64,000 bases of DNA from Pyrrhosoma nymphula (GCA_963573305.1 OY754335.1:18329501-18393500), one strand, 5' to 3'. Positions 22,770 through 36,394 are shown, counted from the first letter of the stretch. The notes: generated from the letters alone by a model not told the origin. Translations and numbers: made by a program.

Positions 22770-24470
22770 GCGAGAGTGGGTCTCATCAATTTTATGACTC
22801 TAGACTGGATTCGATGAGATCCTAAAGTATCTAGAGTTCAATGGCGTCGTCATTCCGCGCAGAAAGCGGGAAATATAATTGTCTTATTCGAAATAGTTGA
22901 CAATCCATTTCTATTGGCCATCTTTTGTGGTCTCGCCAAATTATATAATGCCGAACTAAAATTGTATCTTTCTGTCATGTCTCACGATGTTAAGTTTCTT
23001 GAACTCATATTTGGCGCTTCCCTTAAGTTTGAGACCTTATACCCAGCTCCTCCATTAACCTTTGTGGCACTTTCTGTTCGCTTGATAATGAATCAATTCG
23101 GACATGACCTGGAGGAGGGATATATAAGATTCTTCCAATTTTGGGACGACACAGTGCATTGATAACAGCTCAATATAAGTTTTACGGATATTTATGGCAT
23201 TTAAATCTTATGTTAGTGTAGTCTCAGCCAGTAGATAATGCCCTGTGTGCTAACTTATTAATTCATTGAGTTTTTGCTTAAAAATGGCTGAAGTTTTTAA
23301 AACACATTTTTAATTAAGATATTTCACTAGCGTTACCACAACAACAAATGAAATACGGCGATTCCAGTGGAATCACCACCACATAGCACATTCCACTCGC
23401 TATCCATGCTGTAATGTCTGAAGATGAATCAGATCAGTCTTGAATATATTCCAAAATTGGATTTTTCTTCAAAATAAATCTTCTCATATCCATTTGTAAA
23501 GATTTTATACCTTAGCAACGAGCAAGAGTGGTATCTTGAAAGCTTAAAAAACTGAAGTCAAAGACTGGAAGTTAGATTTCCACTAGAATAATACCTAGGG
23601 TATAGAAACTCTAATTTCTCTCTATGAAGCTGATTCCGTCTTTTTCTATGATTATTATTGAACTAAAATGTCCATCATTTCCATTTGGTGGTCCGGCAAT
23701 GCTCTTTTTCAAGCGAGAGCATTTGCCTTATTTTCACCTCACATAAGTGGGTAGGATAGCATGCAACATTTGATTTGAGCCAGTGAACGGTTAGCGGTGT
23801 AAACTTGTAACGGTTTCCGTATTGGTGAAGTCCATTTGTGTCTTCAACTCTCCATCAGGCTGACGATTCTGGAAAGGGGGTAATAAACGATGTGAAATAT
23901 TGACCGATAAGCTTTTCAGCCTATCGCTCACACTCTTTCAAAGCAGTACTAGTCCTCAGGGACTTGTCATCTTTCCGCACCTAGATTCATTAGTCATCTG
24001 GAATCATCATAGTGTCAGCCCATTTTGAAAGACCAGTTAATTTAAAAACTGATGTAGTGACTTATGAATAAAACGGTCTAAATAAACGGACTTCTCCAGT
24101 CAATACGTAGCGATATCCATTATACTAATGATCCCTTGAAGTTCGCCAGCTGTATTTGATGGCTCACTATCGTTCACAATACGGAAAACAAATAACTGCA
24201 AAAATGAATTCCATGCTAGCGTTAATAAATCGAAATAAATTGAAGCCAGTCACCGAAACTTCGAAAGTATATATTCTGCCTCTGAATTAATTCTATAGCT
24301 TAACAATAGAACGAAAGTTTCAAAATTTTCTTTGCCGTATCTAGTTTTTCCTTGGCAGTCTTGAGTATAATCGAATTAAATCGATGTGAGACAGGACGCC
24401 ATTCAGAGATGGGAGTGAATCACTCATGAGCGATATTTTATGCAGCATACTTGAGTCGGGGTCACCTGCT
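22770..24470. other. No gene recognised
   Basis: Unassigned DNA. The open frame at 22914-23162 has no known domain and no splice-site support that I can see. Confidence 0.4.
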
Positions 24471-24479
24471 ACAGAAGAC

Positions 24480-24740
24480 AAACGACTGTGTGAAATTCAA
24501 TGGGAAAAAATCATTCGCCAGGACTGAGATTCGAATCATAATCTTCGCACAATACATTGAATTCCATATAAGGCTGGTTCGTAAGGGGAATTCTGGCGAT
24601 ATAGGTTAGCGTCCCAGTCTAGACGGACAATTTTTTTCCACTTTGAGTGCAATACATTTATTTGCAAGCGATCAATTGCCAACCTGAGCAATTTCAGGCA
24701 GTGATTCAATCCCTCGCCATGAAAGCTCATAGCATCAAGT
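24480..24740 (-). mobile_element. SINE-like composite repeat
   Basis: The minus strand carries GATTCGAATC, then CAGTCCTGGCGAATGATTTT and CACACAGTC, matching the SINE at 16285-16430. Further upstream it has ATCGCCAGAATT, a word also found at 56269. No A-box is clear, so it is a fragment. Confidence 0.45.
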
Positions 24741-25550
24741 TTTAAATTTGATTTCTGCGAGTTTTTCTTTCAACACGTACCGTTAACTTGTGCCTAAAAC
24801 GTCATCTGATTATGAGCACTTTGCTCTCTAAATGGAACGCCGGTTTGTCAATCGAAACTTAAACCTTGGCTTCGAAACGCGAGAAAAGAGCAGTTAAATA
24901 CGATGACAAGCGAACGGGGTGCCGCCGTGTTTTTTCTTCGTTCAACGGATATCTTCCCGAGGCTCGAAACCCAGGCAGCTGGTGCACAAGGGGAGGCAGA
25001 GCTGTCACGGCCGCTTTGACGGGCCCGCCTGTTTGCACAAGGTTTTATTTAAGCCGCAGGCGAAGTAAGAGGATTTTAAATGGCTCGGCTAAGGGAAAGG
25101 AAAAATGACAATCACGCCGGGGCGCTAAGTGTCGGGCGGATTATTTCACCCTCACGGCTAGGCTAGGGGGATGGACCAGCCATGCCGTCCACAAGACCTC
25201 GTGGAGGAAGGAGAGTGGATTCAAGACGAAGATTTGTTGCAATTTATAAGTCATACTATAACATTTTATTACAGTGCTACTGCGTTCCACCAGAAAATTT
25301 CGAAACATGAGCACGGTGTGGATTCCTTTAGCCCGTGTAAAAATTTTGTAACCAAAGTTTGAAGCGCAAGATCTCAAAAACTGGAAAATATATCTCAGTC
25401 ACTTGCGCATCAAATTAAAGCTGGTTGTATTCTATGTTGATTGATTGGAAAAAAACTTTCATTAAAAACCGATCTTCTTTAGTATTATTATATTAAAAAC
25501 GGAAAACTCCATTTTTCAAGCTCCTTGACGAATGTAGTGTTTTTAGTGTT
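24740..25550. other. No gene recognised
   Basis: A CpG-richer patch at 24840-25150 could be regulatory, but no gene is seen beside it. Confidence 0.35.
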
Positions 25551-25551
25551 A

Positions 25552-25693
25552 CATTATGACAACACTAGGGAATTGGGCACTTTTTCCTGCATACAATTTA
25601 TAGCTGAAGTCCTTGCAAGATTCATTACGACAACACTAGGAAATAGGGCACTTTTTCCTGCATAAAATTTATAGCTAAAGTCTTTGCAAGTAT
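25552..25693 (+). repeat. Two-copy tandem duplication, 71-bp period
   Basis: ACAACACTAGG, GGGCACTTTTTCCTGCATA and AATTTATAGCT recur 71 bases apart (25552 and 25623) with few differences. Confidence 0.8.
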
Positions 25694-25699
25694 TCGTAT

Positions 25700-26425
25700 G
25701 AAATGACACACCATTTACGTAATTATATAACAATTTTTAAACAATTCATGGAACTGCTTTATCTCCTGAACTTTGCCCCCGCTAAAATTGCACCATTTTT
25801 TAGGAGCTGACTTCTACGTTATGAATCAGCTATGGTCATAAGATTAGGATAACCAGGATATTGATGTTTAACATTCGGGGAAAATGCGCTCCAAAGAGGC
25901 TGAAATACACTCGCCCAATCCCACCCCATAGCAACCAATTATTTTTCATTGGAAACGCTTTCCTGGAAATTGCCATTTCATTAATGAAATGCTATTTTGT
26001 ATCTAAATCCGGAAGATAACAACGGAAATCAACTGGATTTCGACACTTAATTCCTTTTTTAAATGGACATTCAACGTATTCATATGTGGATATCAGAGAT
26101 TTTGTAGTAAGGAGCTTTTAAGTCAAATAAGCTAGAGCGGAATTCCCTGCGGGAACTGAAAGCCAAAAGTTAAATTTTTACAGAAACTTTTGATGCTGAA
26201 AATATGTGCTTAATATCGTTTAAAAATACAATATGGTTTATGGCTTCGTAAAGGCTACTGCCATGAAGTTGTCAGTGGAGCAGTACCAAAAGTTGGAGGT
26301 CAACTACGTTGAGAATTTTCATTTAAAGGCGCACGATATCCTTTACTGCTTGATTCTATGGATGATAACATTCATAAAATTTTTCTATTAAGATATAATT
26401 AGAGATCCATCCTCAGAAAATTTCT
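25700..26425. other. No feature recognised
   Basis: AT-rich spacer up to the TTAA element at 26431. Confidence 0.4.
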
Positions 26426-26430
26426 CTTAA

Positions 26431-26979
26431 GGTAGTTTGAGCGAGATAGTTCCCTAGTCATAATGGAGACCATATTCAAATTTTATTTTTTTATTCAGTG
26501 TCTGTAAGAAGTATGAAATAAATATTGTAATATTAATGGCGCAAAGATATAGTTATATATGACCAAAATTCTCAGTAATTAAATAAATAAAGTTACATAA
26601 GTCTCTAACTTGACTCATTTTTTCTCGCCGTACGGATTAAAACCCTTCTAAACCGCGGGTTTTTTTTGCGATTCTGTAAAAATTACTGTGGTTAGTAATA
26701 GATTATTTTTTTTAAAATAGTTGAGAAAACGTGCTATCTACACACAGTTTTTTGACGAAATCTAGGTGCTAAAAGTTCCTTTTTTTCAATATTCTCCCTC
26801 TGGAGCGCACAGCCGTAATCTATCCCATGTAAAACAGCTTATATTTTTAGGCAAATTGTTTGAAAAGTAGTTTGGCAGGGGGTTGATATTTTGATATCAT
26901 TGGAAAGATGAGAGTTTTTCTTTAAAATTAGGCGAAATTCATCAAATTCTAGGTTAAGTGATTTTTCGCTCAAACTACC
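26431..26979 (+). mobile_element. Non-autonomous TTAA-flanked transposon, copy A
   Basis: A 549-bp element with TTAA on both sides (26427-26430 and 26980-26983) and exact 14-bp inverted ends GGTAGTTTGAGCGA. It carries no transposase. It is the best-preserved of three copies in the window. Confidence 0.8.
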
Positions 26980-27149
26980 TTAAAACACCTATGAAAGAAA
27001 ATGTTGGACGCTATTCGGATATGGTGTCGCAAGAGAGTGAAAAGTGTCCGCCACTTACCAAAAATGCTAAAAATAGGTGCATCAAAGAGCTACGTCATAC
27101 TGAGAAAGTAATATTAAGGAATTACTATATCTGCATAAGTAACTACACA

Positions 27150-27440
27150 CCCTTCAACATGAAGGATGGTTGGCAACCACTCTTCACCCCATTTTCTTTT
27201 CCACATGCTGCTTTATACCTTCATAATTCCAAAGTTTGGCATCCTTTATAGTTTGCTGTATGTATTCCATCTTTGGTCTTCCTCGAAAATTCCTCCCATT
27301 TGTAGTTTCTTTCATGATAGTTTACAGAAGGATGCTGTATCTCAGATTCTGTCCAAGCTTCATCTACTTCGTAGTGTTTTCATCAAGTATCTTGCTTCTC
27401 CAGCTCATCATAGAGCTTCTTCATGATAAGATTTAGATTT
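27150..27440 (-). pseudogene. Non-LTR retrotransposon C-terminal fragment
   Basis: The minus strand reads TTNGRNFRGRPKMEYIQQTI, KDAKLWNYEGIKQHVEKK, the same GRPRMEYI-type LINE tail as at 8550-8815. The upstream part is diverged and frameshifted. Confidence 0.6.
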
Positions 27441-27449
27441 ATGATCTGA

Positions 27450-28050
27450 ACTTAAAAACAAATATTCTATTGAACGAAGATTTAACGAGCCGCATGATGA
27501 AACTCAGGCGCCGTTAGTCTTGGAAACGAATAATACCATGCTCTTTAATTTGATGCGAACTGCCCATACAATCTTCCAGTATACCCTTCATTAAGGCAAG
27601 TAATTCACAATTTCGAATAACATTTCACATGTAGATCGTGCTCTGTTTTATGACAGCTGGTCCTGAGGTAAGAGTGGTTAATGCTCAAAAGGATACTTGC
27701 TATGTGGTTAGTGGGGTACGCGAAAAAAGGATTGTGATGGCAGAAATATGGTCAGCATCTTTGCATATCGTGGTGAACCTGGCAGCAAGGAGTTTAAGCG
27801 GGGGAAATGGGCTGCGTATGGGCAGGCATGACAAAAAGGTTGGGAACCGCTGTTTAAGAGAAATTAATCCAGAAGTTGCAAAACTATGAATAATTTCTAT
27901 TCACGTATTAATCAGCATTTTTTCTTCATTTTAACACACTAAACAGCTGAATTTTTAAAATAGCAAAGTATCAGTTGTATAGCCATTCACATTACATACT
28001 CATATACATTAAATAGACCTAAATCATGCAGTAATTTACGCCGACAAATA
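27450..28050. other. No gene recognised
   Basis: Unassigned. The open frame at 27638-27889 has no domain I can name. Confidence 0.35.
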
Positions 28051-28055
28051 TTTGT

Positions 28056-28115
28056 GCCGAAACCAAGGACATTTAGATTTTCAGTTTAACGCTCTTCCAA
28101 TTGAGCTATTTTGGC
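28056..28115 (-). pseudogene. tRNA-Phe pseudogene, T arm deleted
   Basis: The minus strand starts GCCAAAATAGCTC and keeps the D arm, an anticodon loop with GAA and the variable region, then jumps from GTCCTTGG to TTTCGGC. About 12 bases of the T loop and its 3' stem are missing. It resembles the intact gene at 31314 and probably derives from it or a sister copy. Confidence 0.75.
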
Positions 28116-28119
28116 TCGT

Positions 28120-31100
28120 ATATCCTTGAAAAGTTGCAAATTTTAATGAGGAGCTTTGAGTTTGAGTTTTTTTCTTTAAATCGTAAATTCTTTAGCCTTT
28201 TTTAGTACTCTGCACGCAGAGAACCTGTTTTGTTGGCATAGAAGTATCATCTGCGTTTCGCAAGAATTAAATTTTGATCGCCAATAAGAAAATGTGCACC
28301 ACGTGAAAGCGATGGCTAAATTTTTCTTATGTAAAAGTAAATGTGAAAGCTTCGATTCGCTTGCAATTTGAAGACAACCGTTCGTTTGTGATACATTGGA
28401 CATAGTCCAGGAATGGCCTGAATGCATTCATTTGTAATAGATTTACATAATTATGATCATGACAAAAGATGTTACCATGTAAGTGGTATTGCCATCAAGG
28501 AGTAAAGAAATGACTGATTCAATCATCATAGTTTTTCTACCAATATTGGCAGGTTTTAGGAAAGTTCCTACCAAGGATAATTTCATGCCAAATAATAGAA
28601 TACAGGGAAAAAATGAGTCAGCTGCATTTCAAGGATAGACAAATCAAAGGCCGAAGAAGTCAATAACAGCAGTCAGTAGATGCGATGAACGAATAGTTTG
28701 AAAATAATTGAAAGCAAATGGATCTTCGGATTTGCGCGCAACCAGTTCCGACGACTCAATTTCTGCTTCCACCAAAATTTTCAGCCCAGGAATACACAAC
28801 GAGCCCCGAATTTTGAGGTAGTAATCGGACTTGTCAATATGTTTTGGATTCCCTGACCAATTCAAAATTTCTATGCCTACGATTGACACGCGACAGTTTC
28901 GAGAAAGGGAGTCGCTCCCCTGTGGGTTGAATTGAGAAAACGGAGAGGATGAAATTTCCGAACGAAAAAACCCGAAGAGGATAGTGCGAACGCGGCTTTG
29001 CGAGATAGAAACGATCTCAAGAATGAGAGTCGATGGGGCAGATAAGGAAGGAAGAGACGGCTGTTCCGGGGCAAGAGGTTGAGGCAGAAAGAATCCTTGA
29101 ATATTTTTTTCTTTGCCCTCCCGATGGAAGAGTGATTCGGAGCGTATTTATTGAAGATGAAGCGGTCTCCCTCTTTTTTATGCCCTCGAGAACGAAACCA
29201 GGGCTTAGGTATACCTACTGGGAGAGGTGGGTCTACGTCTGGAGTGTGGGGTGAGATAGGCTGAACCCTGGGGAAGTAGGGATGGTACAGGGTGGGGGGA
29301 GAGGAGGGTAGTGACACCTGGCCCCCTGTGGATATCCTCTTTTGTCATTTCAATCTGTTGAGAGGGGTGGCAAATCAGATCCGAGTAGAAGGGGGTTTGG
29401 TTGGTCCGTTTGACGTCTGGAAGGGGGTGGAGACTCGGGTGGGGGTTGAATATTTGAAGGGTGGCTGCGGCCAGGGTGCTTGGTTCATGAGGGTGGGGGT
29501 ACGGGGGTTGGTTTCAGTGTTGGGGTGGTGGTGTAGGGAGGGTTTGGGGAAGGGTGGGTCATTAAAAATGAGTCGTAATGGGGTTGGGGATATTTTTGAA
29601 ACCCCAGTCGTAGACTACAAAGGCGGCGTTGGTCCCGGCGGCTGCTATTAACCAGTGATTTACTCCCATAACTCGCGGGCAGGTTGTATTCCGCTGAAAA
29701 ATGATAGCGTTTTCTCGGAGGTGACGAGTGCTTCGAGTATATCACTTGGCGGTAAAGTTATATTCAATTAGTCCATCATTCACGATCCTCAGTAGTTAAG
29801 AATACAATATTTCCCGTGAGAGAAACTGTCAGGTATTCGCTTCGGATGAGACAAAGTGATCCGCTGAGGCTATTATTCCAGGAGTTAACGACTAGTTGAT
29901 CATTTAGCGGATAGATTATGCAAAATAAGTTCATCATTTCGCAATACTTACCGTGCAAATTTCACCGTGCATTTCGCAACACCTACCCCTTTGTGCAAAA
30001 TATGCTAAACTTCCTCTTCAGCTGAAACTATTTTTATTCGAGTTGACGAATGGTTGGGAACGACTTTGCAAGAAAGTTTCTTTCTACAAATTCATCACTC
30101 CTGAAGAATAATTTATTTCCTACTGGGGAACTGGATGATATTTTCTTTGGGTGAGACACACTGAGCTTCCTCTTTAGCTAATATACTAACTTCATATTGC
30201 AAGATTGATATAAAATAGTTTATGATGATGCAGGTAACAATACATATATTCTTCGAGACATTCGTAGCAGTCTTTCATCAGGCCACAGACAAAGTCTTTA
30301 CTAAGTTTTTTAGCCTGAGTTTAATTTAAAGCCTTAGACGTTGCTTTGTGAAACTTTACTAACATAAGTTCACCATGATGGAAAAGTTTGGGTTACTGTA
30401 CACGTAAATTGTGTATTACATAAATTTCTCTCTGGATAATGTTAATAACGCCCCAGGATTATGTACTCTGGTATAATTAATTAGTCCTACGCCGTGTTTT
30501 ACACAGCTTACGAAAAAGTTTGGGTTATTGGATTTCTTTTTTCTAAAAATATGTGTAAAGGGCATTTAAAAGAGTAAAAATGCATTCAATGTTCACTCAA
30601 CAAACAGTCTTCGTGCACTTTCGTTGATTCATAGATTTTACCTAAACTCACAGTGCACTTCCATTGCACCAATGGGTTAAACGAATCGAATCAGCGCTTC
30701 TGCTGATTGCTGATATGCAAGAGCCATAGTCAATAGTTGAGCATTAGACTGATAATGTAAGTATCCTTGACTTAATCCGAGGTTTCTCCTTAGTTATGAA
30801 TCATGATTGCCTTTCATGGCCCTGTATTATGATACTAATATCTTTCCTTCATCTTCCGCAAAGTGATTACCATGCTATGCTGAAATTTATGTCTTGAAAC
30901 ACAATAAAAATCATTAGTAGATACCTCTTTTTGGATCTTAAGTGGTATAACCGTTTGTTTAGTATCTTAACTATAAATATATAGCTAGCCAGTGTAGCTT
31001 AACATTTATCAGATTTTTTTATATATTGCCTCTTATTCTTTATAATGCAATTAGTATAGCATATTTGTTACTCTTTCCCGAATGAGGAAATTATTTATGG

Positions 31101-31310
31101 ACTATTTTATCCATTTTCATCTGGATTATCACATTCAAAGTTTTTATTTTTCTCAATGAAAGTCCCCGTTAGAATGGTTAATTTATATTTTCAATGGAGT
31201 TAGTTTCCTGCCAAGAATTTTCTATTCATGATTTTATTCTACAGCCATCACTCTAAAAAAACCTAAAATAATTAGTTATCCGTCCAAAATGTAAATGTCA
31301 TGTACAAAAT
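28120..31310. other. No gene recognised
   Basis: Unassigned. The stretch 29200-29560 is strongly G-rich (runs of GGGTGGGGG) and yields spurious open frames on both strands. Elsewhere AT-rich. Confidence 0.4.
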
Positions 31311-31313
31311 AAA

Positions 31314-31386
31314 TGCCGAAACCCGGGATTGAACCAGGGACCTTTAGATCTTCAGTCTAACGCTCTCCCAACTGAGCTATTTCGGC
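31314..31386 (-). tRNA. tRNA-Phe (GAA)
   Basis: Seventy-three bases on the minus strand form a full cloverleaf: acceptor GCCGAAA with TTTCGGC and discriminator A; D arm GCTC/GAGC; anticodon stem TTAGA/TCTAA with loop CTGAAGA (anticodon GAA); T arm CCTGG/CCGGG around TTCAATC, paired with one G-U. The internal A and B promoter boxes are intact. No intron. It is the only clearly intact structured RNA gene seen here. Confidence 0.93.
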
Positions 31387-31389
31387 TTG

Positions 31390-32005
31390 CGTAATAAATC
31401 AGTAAACAGTGATTCAAACTTCACCAGTGGTACACACTGCACCAGTGGAGAGAACATTTCTCTGTTCTGGAATACCCGTGGAAAGTGCTTATCACGATCA
31501 GTTTTCTAATCTTCATGGTGCTTACGTCCATGGAACGTTAGTTTTAAAAGTTAGCACTTTATTATCTTTCCACATGGTGTACCTTTTGCTCTCAATATTC
31601 ATAAAAGTAATTATCACAAGTCGGGAAGAATGCAGTATAGAACTGGCGGGCTTTCAAAGGTCACTATACGCCCTCATATGCATTTCCATTAATGTATACA
31701 CTCGCGAACAATATTGTATTTAACTTGCGTCAGTTGTTCAAGAAAATGTTCGCGATTTTGTCTACAATTTCGAAGTGTAAAGCATGCATTTTAAATATTC
31801 CTCATTCTATTTAGACCGTGCACCAATTCAGGTAAACCATCTTAGTATATATACCATGCACTAACATAATGGGCCATATTTGCGAAGCACAAAAGACAAC
31901 TAGCGCTTGAACGTAATGTGGTCGAAAAATGCGTTTAGCAAAGGGATCGAAACATGAGTTTTAGAGAATGGAGAGAGGGGTAACCTGAATTCCCGGACGC
32001 CATGA
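31390..32005. other. No gene recognised
   Basis: Unassigned spacer. The open frame at 31409-31723 begins beside the tRNA and has no domain. Confidence 0.4.
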
Positions 32006-32007
32006 TG

Positions 32008-33934
32008 AATTGAGGGGTGCCAAACCATAACGTTGTAAGTGCCACACAGGGTCAAATACGTTTTATTCGTGATTTGTGGTGTATGTGCCGGTCTTTTCAT
32101 GCACCGTTAAAATAATTTTGAAATGCCACTTCCTAGCGGTAGAAATTAGCAGTAGCAATTCATAACGTTTTAAGATGGCTGACGAAGTGGTTGTGTCCAC
32201 GCCGAGTTCTTAAAAAAACGTGTTTCAAACAAATTGCAATGGAAAAAACTATTAAAAAAGTGAATGGAAACATTGGACTATGTTATGAAAATACAAAAAA
32301 ATATGGTGGTACCAGAAAAAAATGAACCAAAACAGGTATGTTTTGAGTAACAGTATTATGAATATATGGGTCATTCCACCTCAATTCAACAAACTTTTGT
32401 CCCTTAGGGTCTCAGATTTTTATGAAAATTGGTTTATGGGTACAATATCAACTCAAACTGAATACCCTCAAACCGCTTTGTGAAAAAAAAAGTTTTGAGC
32501 GAATTATGCATATTTTAATTTTTTCGCATTTTTAGCAAAAATCCGAGCCTTAAATCATATTATCACTTATATCTCCGCCTGTAATTTTTCTACAGCAATG
32601 ATTAATAGCTTTTATTAAAGATACATTTTTATTGAACGCAAATATATCAATAAACAATTATTTTCTTCTATACATTCTTTTTGTAAATTACTAATGTTTT
32701 AAATATTGTTAATGAACTTTTCTCAAATATCCCATCTCAGAATCAGTCGAAACATTTTTTCCGTAGTCTAAACATAATTGGATAACTATTTCAAAAATAA
32801 AATTTAGTGTTAATTCATAAATACGTTATTTATAAATATTTATACAATTACAATTTTCTCTCGCGCGGCCCGTCGGCTCCCGAATTTGGAATACATGCAG
32901 CAGACACGCGATGCAAGCCTAAAATTTTCCTAATTGCTCAAGGTCGTGGGTATATGAGATAAAAATATATTATAAACTATAAATGTTGACTACAATTGTT
33001 GTTTGTTCTGTTAAATAGATGTTTGCAGAGAACTTTACCATTGAGCCCCACTTAAGTTTCCAGGCGGATTAGCTTTTATTTGAGCTAAAAATCTGTGACA
33101 ATTAATATGAAAATACTTTTTAAGCATCTTCAAGTATAATTAACTGATGAAATAAAATGAAAATAAATGAAAAAGAGCGAGTTACAATTATGGAAATTTT
33201 GCATCATTTGTTCTAGCAGAAAAACATATAAAACATTCTTTAACTGGAAGGATATTGCTCGAGAGATGATTAACACCAATAAGCTGATGATATTTTCAGC
33301 CACCATGATCAGGGTAACATTCGAGAGTTCCGGTAAAATTCAAACAAAAAAAGGCTTACAGCAAAATTATCCCCTGGTTTACTACTTCAGTGTTGAAGTC
33401 GGGAATCAGCAAGTTAAGTTTCCAGAACTTTGATATTTCAATGAAGATATTCACCGATACCCATATCTGAGGAAAAAAGAAGGATGTAGCTGTCGTATTT
33501 ATCAGGGGAAAACCAGATATTTTATGAAAATCTTATAAAGTAATTTTGTTTTGTATGCTTTTTGTTGTTCTCGTTTGTATAATATTATTACATTGAATTA
33601 CAACAACAATTGTTTTACTTTATTGGACATTTTCTGACACATTCCACTCATCTTACTGTTGTGCAAGTAAAGTGGTACATACAACGTTATGACTCGCACT
33701 AATGAAGGCACTTAAAATGTTTTGTCCTTTTTGTTTTCTTTAAATAAATATTTCCACTATCTAAGATTGTTTGATTGCTGAGTTATTGTAATACCTCACA
33801 GAAGATTAAAAGTTTAATATTAAATATTGCAATAGCGAATTTATCAATTATTAACTTATTAATTCAGTTTTAGGTCTCTCCTGGATGCTTAATTTTCTGG
33901 CACTTAAAACGTTATGGTTTGGCACCCCTCAATT
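32008..33934. mobile_element. 1.9-kb element with 37-bp terminal inverted repeats
   Basis: 32008-32044 (AATTGAGGGGTGCCAAACCA, then TAACGTTGTAAGTGCCA) is repeated in inverse at 33898-33934 with one mismatch (G for T at the 28th base). No transposase motifs are seen inside; the longest frame (33167-33433) matches nothing I know. AATT at each edge could be the target duplication or part of the repeat. The superfamily is uncertain. Confidence 0.75.
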
Positions 33935-33939
33935 AGTGC

Positions 33940-36390
33940 GACTGATACGTACCACGGGGTTATTTTGAACTGTATACTCAAACATGTACGATCGGCTAGT
34001 TCCTAAGCCTTTTTTCGCAGCCCGTACCAGACCAAGGAGGTTAGAATGAAATCGATATTACTTTTCTATCCTCCTTGGGTCTATCAGTCGCAATACAAGT
34101 GGATTTTAGCTTATATTTGACGAAAATTAACCGCGATCACCTGAAACGTAGACCACAGTAGGGTGTAAACTGTGTCGACTGAAATGGTGGAATCGGTTTT
34201 AAGAATGAAGCGGAATGTCACCTCTATTTCTTTTCTAACCTCATTGTACGAGCCCCTTTGGCGGTCTTGAAGTTGGTCCAAAGGCTGAGATTGTTAATTT
34301 AATTCCTGAATTTGGGGAAATTTGAGGTGGATAGAGCGAGTTTTGATTACACAGAAATTTACTTGAAACTTTGCTTACGTGTTTTTATTATTGATATTTA
34401 AAGAAAAAGGGAATAAATTCCGCATCATACTGATTTAGTTTTTTTTTGCTATTCATTGCTATTTTAACACGTAGCCTTGTGGCATATGAAATGTATTTCG
34501 TAATAATTCGATTATATATGTACATACTTTCTTCTGAACATGAAATGCTACATTTCTTATAATTATAATTTTTTTTAAAATATCAAGGTGCCATGCCAAA
34601 TTCAATATTCAAAAAAATAAAACATATTTCAGAGTAATTTCGTCTAAATTTCAAATACAGCGCCGAAAACTCTAGTCATAACATCCTTTTATTTGGGAAA
34701 AAATGTAAAATTATAATTCCTGTATTGTTTCCATTACTGCCAATGTGATGAGTTCCAACGCATAAACAGATGCACTCAAATTAAATATGGCTTAAGAGTG
34801 TTTTTTTACTTGAAATATTATTACTATGTGCCCTCAATTAACCGCGATGATCGCTCCAGTCACCTGTACGTACGGTAAGTACACCTTAATGTGGATTGGA
34901 AAATTGCCTTAGCTCTGAATCACTTTCAAAACGACATATCGCAGTTAACCACCGTGAACTATCGTTTGCCGAACTGACCAAGAGAGAGAGGTAGAGAGAG
35001 CGACCTAATGCCTTTTGATGTTTGACCCTCCGTTAAGGCGGCTGATTGAACTCACATTATCGGACGGAGAATATCTTCATTGGGCCTTCAAATAGAACTC
35101 CCTCTGGGCAGTGGTCATATAGGTATCATACACGACCGCGTGTGTTTTTGAGTGTATGAATGAAACCTTATCAAGTGCATCTAAATCTAATCGACTTGAG
35201 GAAGGCTTTGACGCAGCTGGGGTTTTTTCACGCCATCGTGAATCTCCTATCTTCCTCCTTTGAGTCCCCTAGGGATGTTCCAGTCAGGATTCACGCTGCT
35301 CTCTCCACTTGGGCCGCAAATCCCGGCTCAGTCCCAAGGATCTTCCGCTTGGCTCACTCGGGGCATCTGCGGCCGTCTGATCGGCACATCTCTTGCCGTG
35401 CGACGAGATGGGCGCGATAGCGGAAAAATTGAAAAGGGCGGGCATGATCTTTCTCTCCCCCATTTCCTCTTCCACTCTCCATCCTGTCCTTCAGGGTCCC
35501 TTGCCTGGCCAGATAGGGCCATTTTTTTCGGATATCACATGACGCAAGGATGTGAAAATTATTGTCAGTCCCCTTACCTATGATGCAGGAGGATCATCCC
35601 CTCTCACTCATCAGTGGAGACGAATGTTGAGGGGGATCCGGTGATAATCCATGGTGTGGGTAACAATGTACGTTCAATCTCAGAGAAGCTATCTGGAAGA
35701 ACTGGCCTCGCTGATTCATTTGCTAATCATGGATACGTTTTGAGGCCCGAGGCTTCCATCTTGTTGGGGCGTAATGTAGTAAATGAGTTACTAGCACTAG
35801 CTCTCCTTAAACTTTGTTGCATGTCTTGGTGAATAGTAAACATTTACATTATCCATTAACACCTGATATAATGTAATTGTAGTATCTCGTAGATGGACTG
35901 TATCAATAATGAAACTGTTTAACTCGTGTACAACTGGTGAATCAGTTTGTACACGCTTTAAACAGATTTGTGGAGTATGCAATATTTGATTTTTATTTCT
36001 CCTTGTTATATAACATAACTTTTCAAGTTTTACGATAAAATTATGAGAAAGTGAGATGGTTTCTGTAAATAATATTTAAGCATGCCGCTTATGCATTGAA
36101 ACTTTGGGCACGTTTTTTCACGATGTGAAATGGTGGAAGGAGAAATTTTTTCGATAAATTGTTCTCGTAAATATGTGCGCCTTATTCACGATTCGTTTTA
36201 TACATATATCGCTCTATCGAGCGCTTGAACATATTTTTAAGGCGTAGACGATCAATTCTAACGATGCAAATGGGATTAACCCTTGTGAACCTAAGTCATG
36301 TGTTCCTCGTATTATTATTCCCACGTTCGATATTAATACCTTTCTGATATTTCCGCGGATTTAAACGATTTTGGATAAATTTGTATTGTC
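33940..36390. other. No gene recognised
   Basis: Unassigned. Frames at 35160-35583 lie in a GC-richer patch and overlap on both strands without domains. A lone TTAACCCTTGTGAACC at 36276 resembles the left end of the TTAACCC elements, but no right end was found. Confidence 0.4.
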
Positions 36391-36394
36391 TAAC

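Noticed and set aside
28877..29651. Long overlapping open frames on both strands
   Set aside because: The region is strongly G-rich on the plus strand, with few stop codons by composition. The peptides are low in complexity and have no domains.
30383..30530. AAAAGTTTGGGTTA repeated twice
   Set aside because: A short AT-rich word with no extended homology in the flanks.
32360..34345. ATTCCACCTCAATT and its inverse near 34320 as element ends
   Set aside because: The match is short, and the much better 37-bp repeat at 32008/33898 explains most of this interval.
35160..35583. Two overlapping plus-strand open frames
   Set aside because: No domain, overlapping minus-strand frames, GC-richer patch. 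Treated as chance.
36276..36300. TTAACCCTTGTGAACC as a further TTAACCC element
   Set aside because: Only one end was seen; no matching inverted end within about 1.5 kb.
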